This document shows, piece by piece, positions 8,428 through 16,799 of a stretch of DNA of 45,213 nt; the stretch's first letter is position 1, and each line of letters opens with the position of its first letter. The notes below the pieces were generated by a model. That model saw nothing but the letters and a program-made list of their open reading frames with translations. It was not told the DNA's origin and made no database searches. The stretch is from RECO01 sp050485385. Its GTDB lineage: Bacteria; Pseudomonadota; Alphaproteobacteria; Geminicoccales; Geminicoccaceae. Location of the stretch: assembly GCA_050485385.1 (NCBI GenBank), contig JBJHBG010000028.1, forward strand, positions 1 through 45,213. The letters are read 5' to 3'. The translations under genes and the position numbers were made by a program.

Positions 8428-9807
8428 TCACACCACCAGCCGGGCATCGAAGCCGTCTTCGTCGTAGGCGAGGCGGGTGGCTTTGTTGTTGACGCGGGTT
8501 TCGAGGAGGCAGCGGCGGCCCCAGAGGCGGTAGAGGTGTTGGAGGGTTTTTTCGGCGTAGCCGAGGTGCAGGTCGCGGCCGTCGTGGTCGTGGACGAGGT
8601 AGAGTTCGCGGCGGCGGTTGAAGTCGGCGTCGGTGATCTGGATGGAGGGATTGGTGCCGGTGCCGACCTGGGCGATCAGCTTGCGCCTGACGTTTTCCCA
8701 GTGCTCCTCGTCGCTCACCTGGTCGACCACGAGCTTGTCGCCGCGCGGTTCGTAGGAGAAGAGGTCGAGTTCGCGCATGGTCTCGTCGTCGAGGAAGCGG
8801 CGGAGGAAGGCGACGTCGCGGTCGGTCTCGCGCACCGCCCAGATGGCCTCTTCGCCGTGCTTTTCGGCGATCTTGTGCCAGAGCACGAAACCGACGTGGT
8901 AGGGGTTGATCGAGCCGGGGTGCGGGCAGACGACCTGGTTGTGGCGGACCATGAACTCGAGCTGCACGTCGTGCGGCAGGTCGAGGCTTTCGAGGATCTT
9001 GTGGTGCCAGTAGCTGGCCCAGCCCTCGTTCATGATCTTGGTTTCGATCTGCGGGATGAAGTAGCGCGTTTCGGTGTCGACGATGTCGAGCAGGTCGCGC
9101 TGCCAGTCGTGCAGCTTGGGGTGGTGGTCGCGCATGAAGGCGAGGATGTCGGCGACCGGCGAGGGCGGGAACTTGTCCTCGACCTCGGGCGGGCGCTCCC
9201 GGCGCGGGCGGAGCACGGAGAAGCCGTCGTCCTGGGGCTCGTCGGCTTCCTCCAGCCAGCGGCGCTCGTCCTTCGGGCTCAGGCGCTTGATGGCGGCGTT
9301 GGGGCTGAGGCAGAAGGCCAGCGCATGGGCGCTGTCGAGGAAGTGCTCGACCGCGTCGTCGCCGATCGAGGGGTCCTCGACGTAGGACCGCACCCGGTCG
9401 GCCCGCGCCTTGAAGCCGCCCAGCGTCTCCTTGGCGTCGGTGCCGCTGGTGAAGGTGAAGTTGTTCTTGAAGAAGTCGTTGTGGCCGTAGACGTGCGCGA
9501 TGGTCAGGATTTGCAGGCAGAGCGAGTTGTCGGCCATGAGGTAGGCGAGGCAGGGATCGGAGTTGATCACCAGCTCGTAGGGCAGGCCGGAGACGCCGTA
9601 GTCGTAGAGGGTCTTGGTCTTTTCGTAGGCCTTGCCGAAGCTCCAATGCGGGTAGTGCGCCGGCATGCCGTGATAGGCCATGTAGCCGAGCATGGCGTGG
9701 TGGTCGCAGATCTCGAATTCCTGCCGGTAGCAGTCGAGGCCAAAGTCTTCGACCTTCGCTCGGATCCGCTCGTCCCAGTGTTCGAGGTCTTGGAGGCGCC
9801 AGCTCAT
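8428..9807 (-). CDS. spoVR: SpoVR family protein
   Basis: The 459-residue protein belongs to the SpoVR/YcgB family (about 470-510 residues), found with PrkA and YeaH across bacteria. Family-typical stretches are WSFGKAYEKTKTLYDYG, YELVINSDPCLAYLM, HVYGHNDFFKNN, MNEGWASYWHH and NPYHVGFVLW. The last part (FNRRRELYLVHDHDGRDLHL) matches the conserved C-terminus. Histidines and glutamates in HVYGHNDFF and NEGWASYWHH look like a metal site, which is inference. The molecular role is not established; in Bacillus the family member is needed for spore cortex. The ATG at 9807 overlaps the yeaH stop (ATGA). An upstream extension of that frame is not coding. Confidence 0.93.
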   Translation of the reverse strand: MSWRLQDLEHWDERIRAKVEDFGLDCYRQEFEICDHHAMLGYMAYHGMPAHYPHWSFGKAYEKTKTLYDYGVSGLPYELVINSDPCLAYLMADNSLCLQILTIAHVYGHNDFFKNNFTFTSGTDAKETLGGFKARADRVRSYVEDPSIGDDAVEHFLDSAHALAFCLSPNAAIKRLSPKDERRWLEEADEPQDDGFSVLRPRRERPPEVEDKFPPSPVADILAFMRDHHPKLHDWQRDLLDIVDTETRYFIPQIETKIMNEGWASYWHHKILESLDLPHDVQLEFMVRHNQVVCPHPGSINPYHVGFVLWHKIAEKHGEEAIWAVRETDRDVAFLRRFLDDETMRELDLFSYEPRGDKLVVDQVSDEEHWENVRRKLIAQVGTGTNPSIQITDADFNRRRELYLVHDHDGRDLHLGYAEKTLQHLYRLWGRRCLLETRVNNKATRLAYDEDGFDARLVV

Positions 9808-11042
9808 CGTGCCCCCTCCGCCCGTTCCTTGGCGAGAAAGGCGCGGAAGCTCGGCCAGATGTCGGCCTTGCTTTCGATCAGCACCGACTGGTAGTTGCCC
9901 GCCTCGAGCTTCTTGAAGTGATCGAGCATCGAGCTTTCGTAGAAGTGGGAGCCGAGCGGCTTGATCTCGCCATAGCCGAAAAGGTTGCAGACCTCGCAGA
10001 GTTCCGCAGCCGCCTTGAGGGTCGCGGCGTTGTCGCTTTCGAAGTTGTCGCCGTCGGAGCAGTGGAAGGCGTAGACGTTCCACAAACTGGGGTGGTAGCG
10101 GTCCTGAATGATCTCCAGCGCCTTGACGTAGCCGGAAGAGATCATGGTGCCGCCGCTCTCGCCTTTGTGGAAGAACTCCTCCTCGGTTACTTCCTTGGCT
10201 TGGCTGTGGTGGGCGACGAAAACCAACTCGACGCGCTCGTAGCGGGTGCGCACGAACTGGTAGAGGAGGAAGAAGAAGCTGCGCGCGAGGTACTTCTTCA
10301 TCGCGTCCATGGAGCCCGAGGTGTCCATGATGCAGACCACCACGGCGTTGCTCTCGGGCTTGGTGTCCGGCAGCAGCTTCTTGTAGGTCAGGTCGTCGTC
10401 GATGAACGGAAAACGCGGCCGGTCTTCGGCATAAGCCGTTGTTCCGTCAGGGGAAAAACCGCCTGCCGGTTCGTTTTGATTTTCCGGCTTCGGCGGCAGG
10501 TCGCGGCCGCGGGCGAGCATGCGCTTGATCCGCGCCTTGGCCGTGCGCTTCCGGTCGAGGTGCACCCGCACGCCCGACTTGCGGTAGCCGCGGCGCTTCA
10601 CCGTCTTGTCGTCGATGGTGTCCTTGAGCACGCGGCGCTCGAGGTCCGGCAGCTCCAGGTCCTCGAACATGATGTCGACCAGCTCGTCGAGGGTGACGTC
10701 GGTCTCGTAGTAGTCGACGCCGGGCTCCTCGCCCGGCTTGCCGGGCTCACCCTGGCCGTCCTTGCGTTCGCCGACGATCTGGCCGGGCTTGGTGTCGCCC
10801 TGCCCGGTGCCGACGCCGCCCTGGTTGTCGCCGTAGACGAAGCGGTATTCCTTCACCCCGCGGATCGGGATCTTGACGATCTTGTCCCGATCGCGGCCGA
10901 TGATGCTCTCGTCGGCGATGATGTCGGCGATGTTGTCGCGGATCGCCGCCTTGAGCTTGTGACGATGACGCTGGCGGTCACGGGCGGTGCGATCGCTTCG
11001 CAGCGCATCACCCGAATCGTGCGGACGAAAGACGGTATCCAT
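9804..11042 (-). CDS. yeaH: YeaH/YhbH family (UPF0229) VWA-like protein
   Basis: The 412-residue protein is of normal length for the family. The N-terminus has basic, RNA-like sequence (RTARDRQRHRHKLKAAIRDN), then a glycine-rich linker (DNQGGVGTGQGD). A von Willebrand A-like domain has the metal-site DTSGSMD and a second part at FHCSDGDNFESDN. It is the middle gene of the conserved prkA-yeaH-spoVR trio. In enterobacteria, yeaG-yeaH responds to nitrogen starvation and stationary phase. It starts 37 bp after the prkA stop and overlaps spoVR. It probably acts together with the PrkA kinase; the biochemical role is unknown. Confidence 0.93.
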   Translation of the reverse strand: MDTVFRPHDSGDALRSDRTARDRQRHRHKLKAAIRDNIADIIADESIIGRDRDKIVKIPIRGVKEYRFVYGDNQGGVGTGQGDTKPGQIVGERKDGQGEPGKPGEEPGVDYYETDVTLDELVDIMFEDLELPDLERRVLKDTIDDKTVKRRGYRKSGVRVHLDRKRTAKARIKRMLARGRDLPPKPENQNEPAGGFSPDGTTAYAEDRPRFPFIDDDLTYKKLLPDTKPESNAVVVCIMDTSGSMDAMKKYLARSFFFLLYQFVRTRYERVELVFVAHHSQAKEVTEEEFFHKGESGGTMISSGYVKALEIIQDRYHPSLWNVYAFHCSDGDNFESDNAATLKAAAELCEVCNLFGYGEIKPLGSHFYESSMLDHFKKLEAGNYQSVLIESKADIWPSFRAFLAKERAEGAR

Positions 11043-11079
11043 CGAGGGTCCCTGGACGATCGCGCGGTGGGTTGGCCGG

Positions 11080-13020
11080 TCAGTCCTTCCACAAGTGGTT
11101 GGCCGCGTATTTCAAGATGGTGTCGATGGTCTCCTCCGGGTAGCCGTTCTCGATCAGCGTTTCGACCATGCGGTCGTAGCGCTCGCGCTGTTCCTCGTCG
11201 CGGGTACGCGCCTTGGTGATGATGCGGCTGATGTCCCTGACCGAGCTCATCAGCTTCTTCTCGATCGCCTCCTTCAAGGGCTCGTAGGCCGTGTAGGAGA
11301 CGGTCTCGCCGCGCCGCGTCACCCGCCAGAGGAAGGCGATGACTTCCTGGCGGAAGCCTTCGGCGGCGGGGCCGATGATGGCGATCTGCTCCTCGATCGA
11401 CTTGAGGAACGCCTCGTCCGGCGCCAGCTCGTCGTTGGTCTGGCCGTCCTTCACCTTGGTCTTGGTGACGAAGGCCTCGGCGTGGTCGAGATAGCTGTGG
11501 AAGAGTGTCTCCGCCTGCTCCTTGAAGGAGAAGACGAAGGCCTTGGTGATGTCCTTCTCGAGCAGCTCCAGATAGGCCTTGTGCAGCGTGTCCTGGAGAA
11601 ATTCGAGGTACTGCTTCTTCACGTCTTCGGCGAGATCGGCCTCGCGCACCATGTGGATCATGGCCTCGCGCACCGACAGCGGGTGGATCGCCTCCGGATT
11701 CTGGCTCAGCGCCTGGTCGAGCGCCTTCATGATGAAGCGGGTCGAGATGCCGAACAGCCCCTCGCGCTTGGCGTCCTCCATGAGTTCCGCCACGGCGATC
11801 TTCTTGGTGCGTCCCTTTTCGACCACCTCGTCGCCGTTGTAGAGCTTGAGCTTGGTCATGAGGTCGCACTTCGCCGTCGGCTCCAGGCGCGACAGGATGG
11901 CGAACATCGAGGCGACTTCGAGGGTGTGCGGCGCGATCTTGGCCTGGAAGTTCGATCTCTTGATGAACTTCTCGTAGATCTTGACCTCTTCGGACAGCCG
12001 GAGGTTGTAGGGCACCTTGACCACGACGATGCGGTCGAGGATCGCCTCGTTGGTGTGGTCGGCCTTGAAGCGCTGCCACTCCGCCTCGTTGGAGTGGGCG
12101 ACGATCACCGTGTCGACGTAGATGGTGCCGTGGCGGCCGGGGGCGGGGATGAACTTTTCCTGCGTCGCGGTGATCATGGTGTGCAGGTATTCGGTGTCGT
12201 TCTTGAACACCTCGATGAACTCGACCATGCCCCGGTTGCCGACGTTGAAGGCGCCGTTCAACTCCAGGATGCGGGGGTCGCCCTCGGAGTAGCGGTCGAG
12301 CTTCGAGATGTCCTCCGAGCCGATCAGCACGGAGGTGTCCTGGTTGTTGGGATCGACCGGGGGCACCATGCCGATGCCGCGCTGGCCGCGCTTGGAGAAG
12401 GTGATGGCCTTTACCGGCATGCGCTCGTACTCGCCGTCGAACTCGTTCAACAGCCGCCAGCGCACGGGCGGGCAGACGTCGCCCTCGATCTTGACGCCCA
12501 GCATGTCCTCGAAGGCGGGCCGCAGGTGGCGCGGGATCAAGGTCAGGGGGTTGCCGTACATCGGGCAGCCGTCGATGACGTAGATCGGCTGCGTCTCCTC
12601 GAGGCCGCGCTTCAGCCGCTCGACGAGAGAACTCTTGCCGGAGCCGACCGGACCCATGAGATAGAGCACTTGGCGGGCTTCCTCGCCGCCCATGGCCGCC
12701 GCGTGGAAGTAGCGCACGATCTTGTCGAGCGTGCGCTCCATGCCGAAGAACTCGTCCTCGAAAAAGTGGTAGGTCGGCGGTATCCGATCACCGAACAGCC
12801 GGCGGAGGCGGCCGTCGCCGTCGCCCTCGTGCCGCTCGATGCCGGGCTCGACGATCATCTCGTACATGCGGCGGTGCGACAACCAAGCCAGGGAAGGGTC
12901 TGCCTTCACCAGCTCGAGGTACTCCAGGAGCGTTCCGCTCCACTGCACTTTCTGCCGCTCGGCGCGGTCTTGGGCGATCAGCTTGGCGAAATCGGTCTTG
13001 GGCGCTCCGGCCATTGGCAT
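11080..13020 (-). CDS. prkA: PrkA family serine protein kinase / AAA+ protein (YeaG)
   Basis: The 646-residue protein matches PrkA/YeaG (about 640). A P-loop AAA+ domain has Walker A GPVGSGKSS near residue 122 and conserved blocks EFFGMERTLDKIVRYFHAAA, NRGMVEFIEVFKND and VIVAHSNEAEWQRF. The C-terminal PrkA kinase-like domain includes FLWRVTRRGETVSYTAYEPL. The family has been described as a serine kinase and, in Bacillus, as having protease activity. It is linked to starvation and stationary-phase responses. Start choice: ATG at 13020 (preceded by GAGGA) or ATG at 13014, which has better spacing; the longer form is given. It leads the operon prkA-yeaH-spoVR. Confidence 0.94.
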   Translation of the reverse strand: MPMAGAPKTDFAKLIAQDRAERQKVQWSGTLLEYLELVKADPSLAWLSHRRMYEMIVEPGIERHEGDGDGRLRRLFGDRIPPTYHFFEDEFFGMERTLDKIVRYFHAAAMGGEEARQVLYLMGPVGSGKSSLVERLKRGLEETQPIYVIDGCPMYGNPLTLIPRHLRPAFEDMLGVKIEGDVCPPVRWRLLNEFDGEYERMPVKAITFSKRGQRGIGMVPPVDPNNQDTSVLIGSEDISKLDRYSEGDPRILELNGAFNVGNRGMVEFIEVFKNDTEYLHTMITATQEKFIPAPGRHGTIYVDTVIVAHSNEAEWQRFKADHTNEAILDRIVVVKVPYNLRLSEEVKIYEKFIKRSNFQAKIAPHTLEVASMFAILSRLEPTAKCDLMTKLKLYNGDEVVEKGRTKKIAVAELMEDAKREGLFGISTRFIMKALDQALSQNPEAIHPLSVREAMIHMVREADLAEDVKKQYLEFLQDTLHKAYLELLEKDITKAFVFSFKEQAETLFHSYLDHAEAFVTKTKVKDGQTNDELAPDEAFLKSIEEQIAIIGPAAEGFRQEVIAFLWRVTRRGETVSYTAYEPLKEAIEKKLMSSVRDISRIITKARTRDEEQRERYDRMVETLIENGYPEETIDTILKYAANHLWKD

Positions 13021-13392
13021 CGTTCCTCTGTTACGTCGAACCACATCCCCACACGAAAGAGGCCCCGCGAGCTATCTTTTCTTGATCAGTCTGAACCGTA
13101 CACGAATGGCCGTAGACGAACACGCGTCCTTTTGCCCGCCGCGGCAAGATTTGGGACAAACATGAACGTCGTTTCACCACGTCCGCGACGGTGTCGGGCG
13201 CCAGGTGCCGGCGGCCGCTCCCGCCTGCGGTAGCCAGCCGTACAGCCTCGGGCCGTTGCGGGTGCAACCGATCCGGGAGGCAGGCCAAGCGAGGTTCGGC
13301 TATCGGCGACACACCCGCCAAAGTAGCGCATCGGCGCCGCCGAAAACAGCCCCGGCGGACGCGGCGGTCCGCGACCGTGGCCCACACGCCAC
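13021..13392. other. Intergenic region between divergent prkA and hss units, no gene seen
   Basis: This stretch lies upstream of both prkA (minus) and the hss leader (plus). Frames that are open through it on the minus strand give arginine- and proline-rich products without recognisable domains or ribosome sites and look like GC-driven shadows. It should hold the prkA promoter, but I could not pick a convincing pair of hexamers. Confidence 0.5.
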
Positions 13393-13421
13393 TTGACAAA
13401 TCGCGCGCTCGGAGAGATAGA
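13393..13421 (+). promoter_or_regulatory. Candidate sigma70 promoter upstream of the homospermidine operon
   Basis: A perfect TTGACA (13393-13398) is followed after 17 bp by GATAGA (13416-13421), which has three matches to the -10 consensus. Transcription would start near 13428, leaving a leader of about 345 nt before hss. Its -35 is the best in the window. Confidence 0.5.
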
Positions 13422-13438
13422 GCGCGCCGCTTCGGCGG

Positions 13439-13663
13439 GTGGTCCGCCTCGAAGCGACGGTTGTAACGGTGGAGCGTAGCGTGACGCTGACGTTCGACGG
13501 ACGGGCAGAGCGGGACGAGGTGGCGGCCATGGCCGGCGCCCGCGCGCGGCCTTTGTCCGGCGCTTCGCCGAGGGCCGCGGTCGACGCCGTTCCTGGTTGG
13601 ACGGCCCGGGCGCAACGCGCCGGGTCCGAGGTCGGCAGTCACCGCGAGGCCACCGAGCGGTAA
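13439..13663 (+). CDS. Doubtful small reading frame in the hss leader
   Basis: A GTG-started frame of 74 codons sits exactly between the candidate promoter (ending 13421) and a strong hairpin (13667-13696). The product (VVRLEATVVTVERSVTLTF at its start) resembles nothing I know. About 61 of 74 codons end in G or C, lower than in neighbouring genes but compatible with coding. There is only a poor ribosome site (GGCGGG). It could be a leader peptide, a small protein, or chance. Confidence 0.22.
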   Translation: MVRLEATVVTVERSVTLTFDGRAERDEVAAMAGARARPLSGASPRAAVDAVPGWTARAQRAGSEVGSHREATER

Positions 13664-13666
13664 GGC

Positions 13667-13710
13667 GCGCGGGCTCCCGTTCCGGGCCGCCCGCGCTTCG
13701 TTCTCCCCTT
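13667..13710 (+). terminator. Strong hairpin with T-rich tail in the hss leader (terminator or attenuator)
   Basis: GCGCGGGC (13667-13674) pairs with GCCCGCGC (13689-13696), with a nested CCCG/CGGG stem around TTC, and is followed by a pyrimidine-rich tail (TTCGTTCTCCCCTT). It lies about 76 bp before the hss start and after the candidate promoter. It could end the short upstream transcript or act as a polyamine-responsive attenuator; the regulation is inferred. Confidence 0.45.
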
Positions 13711-13772
13711 ATCACCGTACTCGTGCCGTTCCGCGTCCGCCGTGACCGGTCGGCTCAGGAGGACTGCGTTCC

Positions 13773-15188
13773 ATGTCCACGACCACCCATGCCCCCTTGC
13801 TGGGGCGTCTCGTCATGCTCGGGTGCGGCTCGATCGGCCAGGCCGTCATGCCGCTCCTGCTCCGTCACCTGGCACTCACGCCGGACCGCATCACCGTGGT
13901 CACGGCCGACGGCCGCGGCCGCGAGACCGCGGCCCGCTTCGGCGTCACCTTCGTCGAGCGGCCGATCACCCGCGCCAATTTCGAGCAGGTGTTGGAGCCC
14001 CTGCTCCAGCCGGGCGACTTCCTGTTGAACCTGTCGGTCGACGTCTCGTCGCTGGCGATGATCCGGCTCGCCCGCAAGCAGGGCGCGCTCTATCTCGACA
14101 CGTGCATCGAGCCCTGGGCCGGTGCCTATCTCGACGCCAGCCTCAGCCCGTCCGAGCGCTCCAACTACGCGCTGCGCGAGGGCGCGTTGGCGCTGCGGCG
14201 CGAACTCGGCGCCGGCACGACGGCGGTGATCGCGCAGGGCGCCAACCCCGGCCTCGTCTCGCAACTGGTCAAGCAGGCGGCCCTCAACCTCGCCCGCGAT
14301 CTCGGCCGGCCGGTCGACGTGCCGCGCTGCCGGGACGGCTGGGCGCGGCTGTTCTGCGACCTCGGCGTCAAGGCCATCCACGTCGCCGAGCGCGACACCC
14401 AGGTGGCGAACGTGGCGAAGGAGGTGGGCGAATTCGTCAACACGTGGTCGATCGACGGCTTCGTCTCCGAGGGCTGCCAGCCGGCGGAGTTGGGCTGGGG
14501 CACGCACGAGCGGCACTTTCCCGTGCAGGGCGGCCGGCACGCCAATGGCTGCGGGGCGGCGATCTACCTCAACCGGCCCGGCGCCGGCACCCGCGTGCGT
14601 ACGTGGACGCCGCTCGCCGGCGCCTTCCACGGCTTCCTCGTCACGCACAACGAGGCGATCTCCATCGCCGACTATCTGACGTTGAAGCTCGACGGCCGCG
14701 TCATGTACCGGCCGACGGTGCACTACGCCTACCACCCCTGCGACGATGCCGTGCTGTCGCTGCACGAGATGGCCGGCAAGGGCTTCGAGCCGCCGCACCG
14801 CCAGCGGCTGATGATGGACGAGATCGCCTCGGGCATCGACGAGCTGGGCGTCTTGCTGTTCGGCCACGCCAAGGGGGCCTATTGGTACGGCTCCCGGCTG
14901 TCGGTCGACGAGGCGCGCGAGCTGGCGCCCTACAACAACGCCACCTCGCTGCAGGTGGCGGCGGGCGTGCTCGGCGGCATGGTCTGCGCCCTCGAGAACC
15001 CGAAGGCGGGGCTGCTCGAGGCGGACGACCTCGACCACGCCCGCGTGTTGGAGGTGGCGAAGCCCTATCTCGGGCCCGTGGTCGGCGTCTACGGCGACTG
15101 GACCCCGTTGCAGGGGCGCAGCCGCCTCTTCCCCGAGGACGTCGACGCCAGCGATCCCTGGCAGTTCAAGAACGTCCTCGTCGCCTGA
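13773..15188 (+). CDS. hss: Homospermidine synthase
   Basis: The 471-residue enzyme condenses putrescine (with putrescine or spermidine) into sym-homospermidine, using NAD as a prosthetic hydride carrier. The N-terminal Rossmann fold shows LVMLGCGSIGQAV. Family stretches include LNLSVDVSSLAM, YLDTCIEPWAG, AQGANPGLVSQLVKQA and YRPTVHYAYHPCDDA, all typical of the bacterial saccharopine-dehydrogenase-like synthase. Length fits (about 475). The ATG at 13773 is preceded by AGGAGG. The decarboxylase downstream supplies its diamine. Homospermidine is the main triamine in many alphaproteobacteria. Confidence 0.95.
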   Translation: MSTTTHAPLLGRLVMLGCGSIGQAVMPLLLRHLALTPDRITVVTADGRGRETAARFGVTFVERPITRANFEQVLEPLLQPGDFLLNLSVDVSSLAMIRLARKQGALYLDTCIEPWAGAYLDASLSPSERSNYALREGALALRRELGAGTTAVIAQGANPGLVSQLVKQAALNLARDLGRPVDVPRCRDGWARLFCDLGVKAIHVAERDTQVANVAKEVGEFVNTWSIDGFVSEGCQPAELGWGTHERHFPVQGGRHANGCGAAIYLNRPGAGTRVRTWTPLAGAFHGFLVTHNEAISIADYLTLKLDGRVMYRPTVHYAYHPCDDAVLSLHEMAGKGFEPPHRQRLMMDEIASGIDELGVLLFGHAKGAYWYGSRLSVDEARELAPYNNATSLQVAAGVLGGMVCALENPKAGLLEADDLDHARVLEVAKPYLGPVVGVYGDWTPLQGRSRLFPEDVDASDPWQFKNVLVA

Positions 15189-15202
15189 ACCCTCGTTTCG
15201 GT

Positions 15203-15240
15203 GCCTGTCCGCAGCCGGCGCTGCGGGCAGGCCTTTCGTT
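15203..15240 (+). terminator. Terminator-like hairpin between hss and the decarboxylase gene
   Basis: A 13-bp stem with a single G-U pair (15203-15215 with 15220-15232) and a CGGC loop is followed by CTTTCGTT. It sits in the 82-bp gap and would reduce read-through from hss into the decarboxylase gene. Confidence 0.55.
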
Positions 15241-15270
15241 CGTCGCCGGCCCCTGGGTGGAGTGCCCCCG

Positions 15271-16401
15271 ATGACCGACAAGGTCCTGAAGTTTCTGGAG
15301 GAGGCGAAGCTGCCTACTCCCCTCCTGGTGGTCGACCTCGACAAGATCGAGGCGAACTATCGTGCGTTGGCGGAGGCCCTGCCCGACGCCCGCATCTTCT
15401 ACGCCATGAAGGCCAATCCGGCGCCGGAGGTGATGGCGCGGCTGGTGGCGTTGGGGTGCTGTTTCGACGTCGCCTCGATCGGCGAGGTCGAGCAGGCGCT
15501 GGCGGCGGGAGCGTCGCCGGACCGGCTGTCGTTCGGCAACACGATCAAGAAGGAGCGCGACATCGCGCGCGCCTATGCGCTGGGCGTGCGGCTGTTCGCG
15601 TTCGATGCGAAGGAGGAGCTGGAGAAGCTGGCCCGTGCAGCACCCGGCAGCCGCGTCTTCTGCCGCATCCTGACCTCGGGTGAGGGCGCCGACTGGCCCT
15701 TGAGCCGGAAGTTCGGCTGCACGCCGGAAATGGCGGCCGACCTGTTGCAGCTCGCCCCCTGGCTCGGCCTCATGCCGTTCGGCGTCTCGTTCCACGTCGG
15801 CTCGCAGCAGCGCGATCCCGAGCAGTGGGACAAGGCGCTCGCCACGGTCGGGCAGATGTTCCGCTACGTCGAGGAGACGAGCGGCATCGAGCTGAAGATG
15901 GTCAACCTCGGCGGCGGCTTTCCGTCGACCTACGGCGAATCCGTGCCGTCGGCCGCGGCCTACGGGCAAGCGATCCGCGCCAGCCTGCTCCGCCACTTCG
16001 GCAACCATCGCCCGGAGTTGATCGTCGAACCGGGCCGCGGCCTCGTCGGCGATGCCGGGGTGATCGAGGCCGAGGTGGTCCTGATCGCCAAGAAGGGGGA
16101 CCAGGACGGCCGACGATGGGTCTATCTCGACATCGGCAAGTTCGGCGGCCTCGCCGAGACGATGGACGAGGCGATCCGCTACCCGATCGAGACGGAGCGG
16201 CGGGGCGAGGCGGAGCCCGTGGTCATCGCGGGACCCACCTGCGACAGCGCCGACGTGCTCTACGACCGGGCGAACTACCGGCTGCCCAAGGACCTCGCCA
16301 TCGGCGACCGGGTGCGCATCCGCTCGACCGGCGCCTACACGACCACCTACGCCTCGGTCGGCTTCAACGGCTTCGAGCCCCTGCGGTCGATCTGCATCTG
16401 A
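15271..16401 (+). CDS. Ornithine/lysine decarboxylase, PLP fold type III (group IV)
   Basis: The 376-residue protein has the alanine-racemase-like barrel of group IV decarboxylases and makes putrescine from ornithine (some members also act on lysine). The PLP lysine is in FYAMKANP near residue 47. The PLP phosphate-binding glycines are in NLGGGFPS, the EPGRGLVGDAG motif is clear, and the active-site cysteine is in GPTCDSADVLYD. The short length fits the bacterial lysine/ornithine decarboxylases of alphaproteobacteria. ATG at 15271 has GGTGGAG 8 bp upstream, so the in-frame GTG at 15262 is not used. It lies downstream of hss, forming a two-gene homospermidine pathway. Substrate preference is not decided by sequence alone. 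Confidence 0.9.
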   Translation: MTDKVLKFLEEAKLPTPLLVVDLDKIEANYRALAEALPDARIFYAMKANPAPEVMARLVALGCCFDVASIGEVEQALAAGASPDRLSFGNTIKKERDIARAYALGVRLFAFDAKEELEKLARAAPGSRVFCRILTSGEGADWPLSRKFGCTPEMAADLLQLAPWLGLMPFGVSFHVGSQQRDPEQWDKALATVGQMFRYVEETSGIELKMVNLGGGFPSTYGESVPSAAAYGQAIRASLLRHFGNHRPELIVEPGRGLVGDAGVIEAEVVLIAKKGDQDGRRWVYLDIGKFGGLAETMDEAIRYPIETERRGEAEPVVIAGPTCDSADVLYDRANYRLPKDLAIGDRVRIRSTGAYTTTYASVGFNGFEPLRSICI

Positions 16402-16408
16402 AGCCGGC

Positions 16409-16439
16409 CCCCCCGCCCGGCTTTTCACCGGGCGGGGGG
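16409..16439 (+). terminator. GC-rich 12-bp hairpin after the decarboxylase gene
   Basis: CCCCCCGCCCGG (16409-16420) pairs perfectly with CCGGGCGGGGGG (16428-16439) around a CTTTTCA loop, 8 bp after the stop. There is no T-tract, so it may end transcription weakly or protect the 3' end. Confidence 0.6.
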
Positions 16440-16480
16440 TCCGCTAGGCAGGCAGGCGGATCAGGAGCGGAGCGGACGTC

Positions 16481-16780
16481 ATGCGGTGTTGGGTCGGGGT
16501 CGGAGCGGGCGTGGCGGTGGTGGCGCTCGGGGCTTGCACGCCACCGCCGGACCCGGTCCTCGCCGCGGCGACGATGCCGGACTTCGAGCTGGAACTGGCC
16601 GACGAGGCCTGCCGCATGCAGGCCGCCGATCAGTTGCTCGACGTCGGCGACGTCGTTAGCGCCCGAACGACGGAAGACGGTGCGGAGCTGATCCTCCGGG
16701 TTACCCGGCAGGGCCAAACCCGCGAAGTCGCGTGCGTCTACACCGCCGAGACCGGCGACGCGACGATCCCCAATCTCTGA
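16481..16780 (+). CDS. Small hypothetical lipoprotein
   Basis: The 99-residue protein has a signal sequence with a hydrophobic core (GVGAGVAVVALGAC) ending in a lipobox LGAC, so Cys19 would be lipidated after cleavage by signal peptidase II. The mature part is acidic and has three cysteines in all: the lipidated Cys19 plus two further ones (EACRMQAA and EVACVYTAE) that could form a disulfide. No family was recognised. The ATG has a GGAGCGGA ribosome site. It stands alone, convergent with the sugar transporter genes (19 bp between ends). Confidence 0.75.
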   Translation: MRCWVGVGAGVAVVALGACTPPPDPVLAAATMPDFELELADEACRMQAADQLLDVGDVVSARTTEDGAELILRVTRQGQTREVACVYTAETGDATIPNL

Positions 16781-16799
16781 GCCGCGGCGCCCGTCGGCC

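Noticed and set aside
13031..13715. Minus-strand frames of about 200 codons between prkA and hss
   Set aside because: Products are Arg/Pro-rich with no ribosome site or family likeness, and two frames overlap over the same bases.
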